A stretch of DNA of 64,000 bases from Cavia porcellus (taxonomy: Eukaryota > Chordata > Mammalia > Rodentia > Caviidae), in assembly GCF_034190915.1 (NCBI RefSeq), contig NW_026947484.1:79245982-79309981 (forward strand), written 5' to 3'. A program made the translations under genes and the position numbers. Under the pieces are notes generated by a model. It saw only the letters and a list, made by a program, of their open reading frames with translations. It was not told the DNA's origin and ran no database searches. Numbering within the stretch: the stretch's first letter is position 1; each line of letters starts with the position of its first letter. This document shows positions 63,797 through 64,000 of the stretch, one piece after another.

Positions 63797-64000
63797 AACA
63801 TGCTCTCTGAGAAAAAAATTAAATTTGGAATCAAAGACAATGATATCAGAGAAGCTTCAACACATATTGTATTAAATGAACACTTTTAATATTTATCTGT
63901 TACATAGAAGAAATCACAAAAGAAATTAGAAAATGTTTTGAATTAAATGATAGTGAAAATGTATCAAAATTTGTAGAGTACACCTAGAGATGCATATAGA

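Larger units (their letters stand above)
1..64000 (-). other. RFX3: RFX3 gene, internal part (exons and introns)
   Basis: The whole window lies inside RFX3, read on the minus strand. RFX3 is a nuclear winged-helix transcription factor that binds X-box promoter motifs and drives cilium genes; it also acts in pancreatic endocrine and brain development (known for the family). Five exons at 56369-56272, 33104-32846, 14116-14042, 6361-6180 and 2224-2105 have AG/GT borders. Joined, they give one reading frame that follows the RFX3 order: Gln/Val-rich segment, Gly/Ser/Thr-rich segment, linker, DNA-binding domain. The 5' coding start (beginning MQTSETG in the known protein) was not found between 56370 and 64000 and must lie to the right. 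The dimerisation and C-terminal regions must lie to the left of 2105. All other sequence is intron. Confidence 0.95.
56370..64000 (-). other. RFX3: RFX3 intron (partial, right edge)
   Basis: This intron lies upstream of the Gln-rich exon and runs off the right edge. I searched by eye for the first coding exon on the minus strand and did not see it. Content is mainly ancient L1M sequence (57150-58300 and about 59680-64000), B1-like fragments, a CT microsatellite and three later insertions into the L1M. Confidence 0.75.
59680..64000 (+). repeat. Ancient L1M LINE, 5' part through endonuclease (interrupted)
   Basis: The 5' UTR-like start (about 59690, 'ccatagtggagtaaatacca') runs into ORF1-like sequence (60400-61170). 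The ORF1/ORF2 spacer is clear near 61200-61330 ('gttcctcaggctgaagaaaa', 'aaatgagaagcattagaaat'). The ORF2 endonuclease region is at 63320-64000 ('gtggctatattaatatcagt', 'aagtagacttcagggaaaat'). No open frames remain. Three later insertions interrupt it: an ID SINE (60931-61002), a composite element (61527-62365) and an LTR-like element (about 62747-63170). It continues past the right edge. Confidence 0.75.

Noticed and set aside
56370..64000. Search for the first coding exon of RFX3 (start MQTSETG)
   Set aside because: No minus-strand match to the expected N-terminal sequence was seen; it is presumably beyond the right edge.

Overview
This window is vertebrate, almost certainly mammalian, nuclear DNA: AT-rich, intron-dominated, full of interspersed repeats, with no prokaryotic gene organisation. 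Its only protein-coding gene is part of RFX3, the ciliogenic winged-helix transcription factor, transcribed on the minus strand. Five exons agree with the RFX3 protein as I know it. They join in perfect phase from 56369 down to 2105 and encode the glutamine/valine-rich activation region, the linker, and the RFX DNA-binding domain. A sixth candidate, a 78-bp in-frame exon at 12397-12474 with good splice sites, lies just before the DNA-binding domain; I do not recognise it from reference RFX3. The first coding exon lies beyond the right edge. The dimerisation and C-terminal exons lie beyond the left edge.

The host looks like a rodent. It carries several young copies of an ID-type SINE that starts GGGGCTGGGGATTTAGCTC, has a tRNA-Ala(UGC)-like anticodon arm, and ends GGTACCGATAAAAA plus an A-rich tail with perfect target-site duplications. 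It also has B1-like (7SL) SINEs and rodent-type LTRs. The ID variant differs from the murid, squirrel and guinea-pig forms I know, so a lineage such as Castorimorpha is possible, but this is a weak inference.

Layout: 1-14116 holds the exons for the DNA-binding domain and the linker before it, with L2, ID and B1 remnants between them. The 14117-32845 intron has three young ID copies, microsatellites, a 365-bp solitary LTR and old MIR/L2 debris. One exon (32846-33104) encodes most of the N-terminal region. The 33105-56271 intron holds a long plus-strand L2 (about 33640-35230), MIR and MER5A copies, an unassigned GC-richer repeat (about 40440-41150), an LTR-like repeat (46969-47360) and a large broken L1 (about 47.7-55.48 kb) with an internal duplication. 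After the 56272-56369 exon, the last 7.6 kb is mostly old plus-strand L1M sequence. It is interrupted by a composite tandem-repeat element with target-site duplications (61527-62365), an LTR-like insert (about 62747-63170) and a 37-bp insertion resembling a 5' tRNA half (63760-63796).

I found no undescribed multi-gene system. The observations most worth checking are the candidate cassette exon, the tRNA-half-like breakpoints, the composite repeat element and the L1 internal duplication. Repeat names come from recognition by eye, not from a database search.
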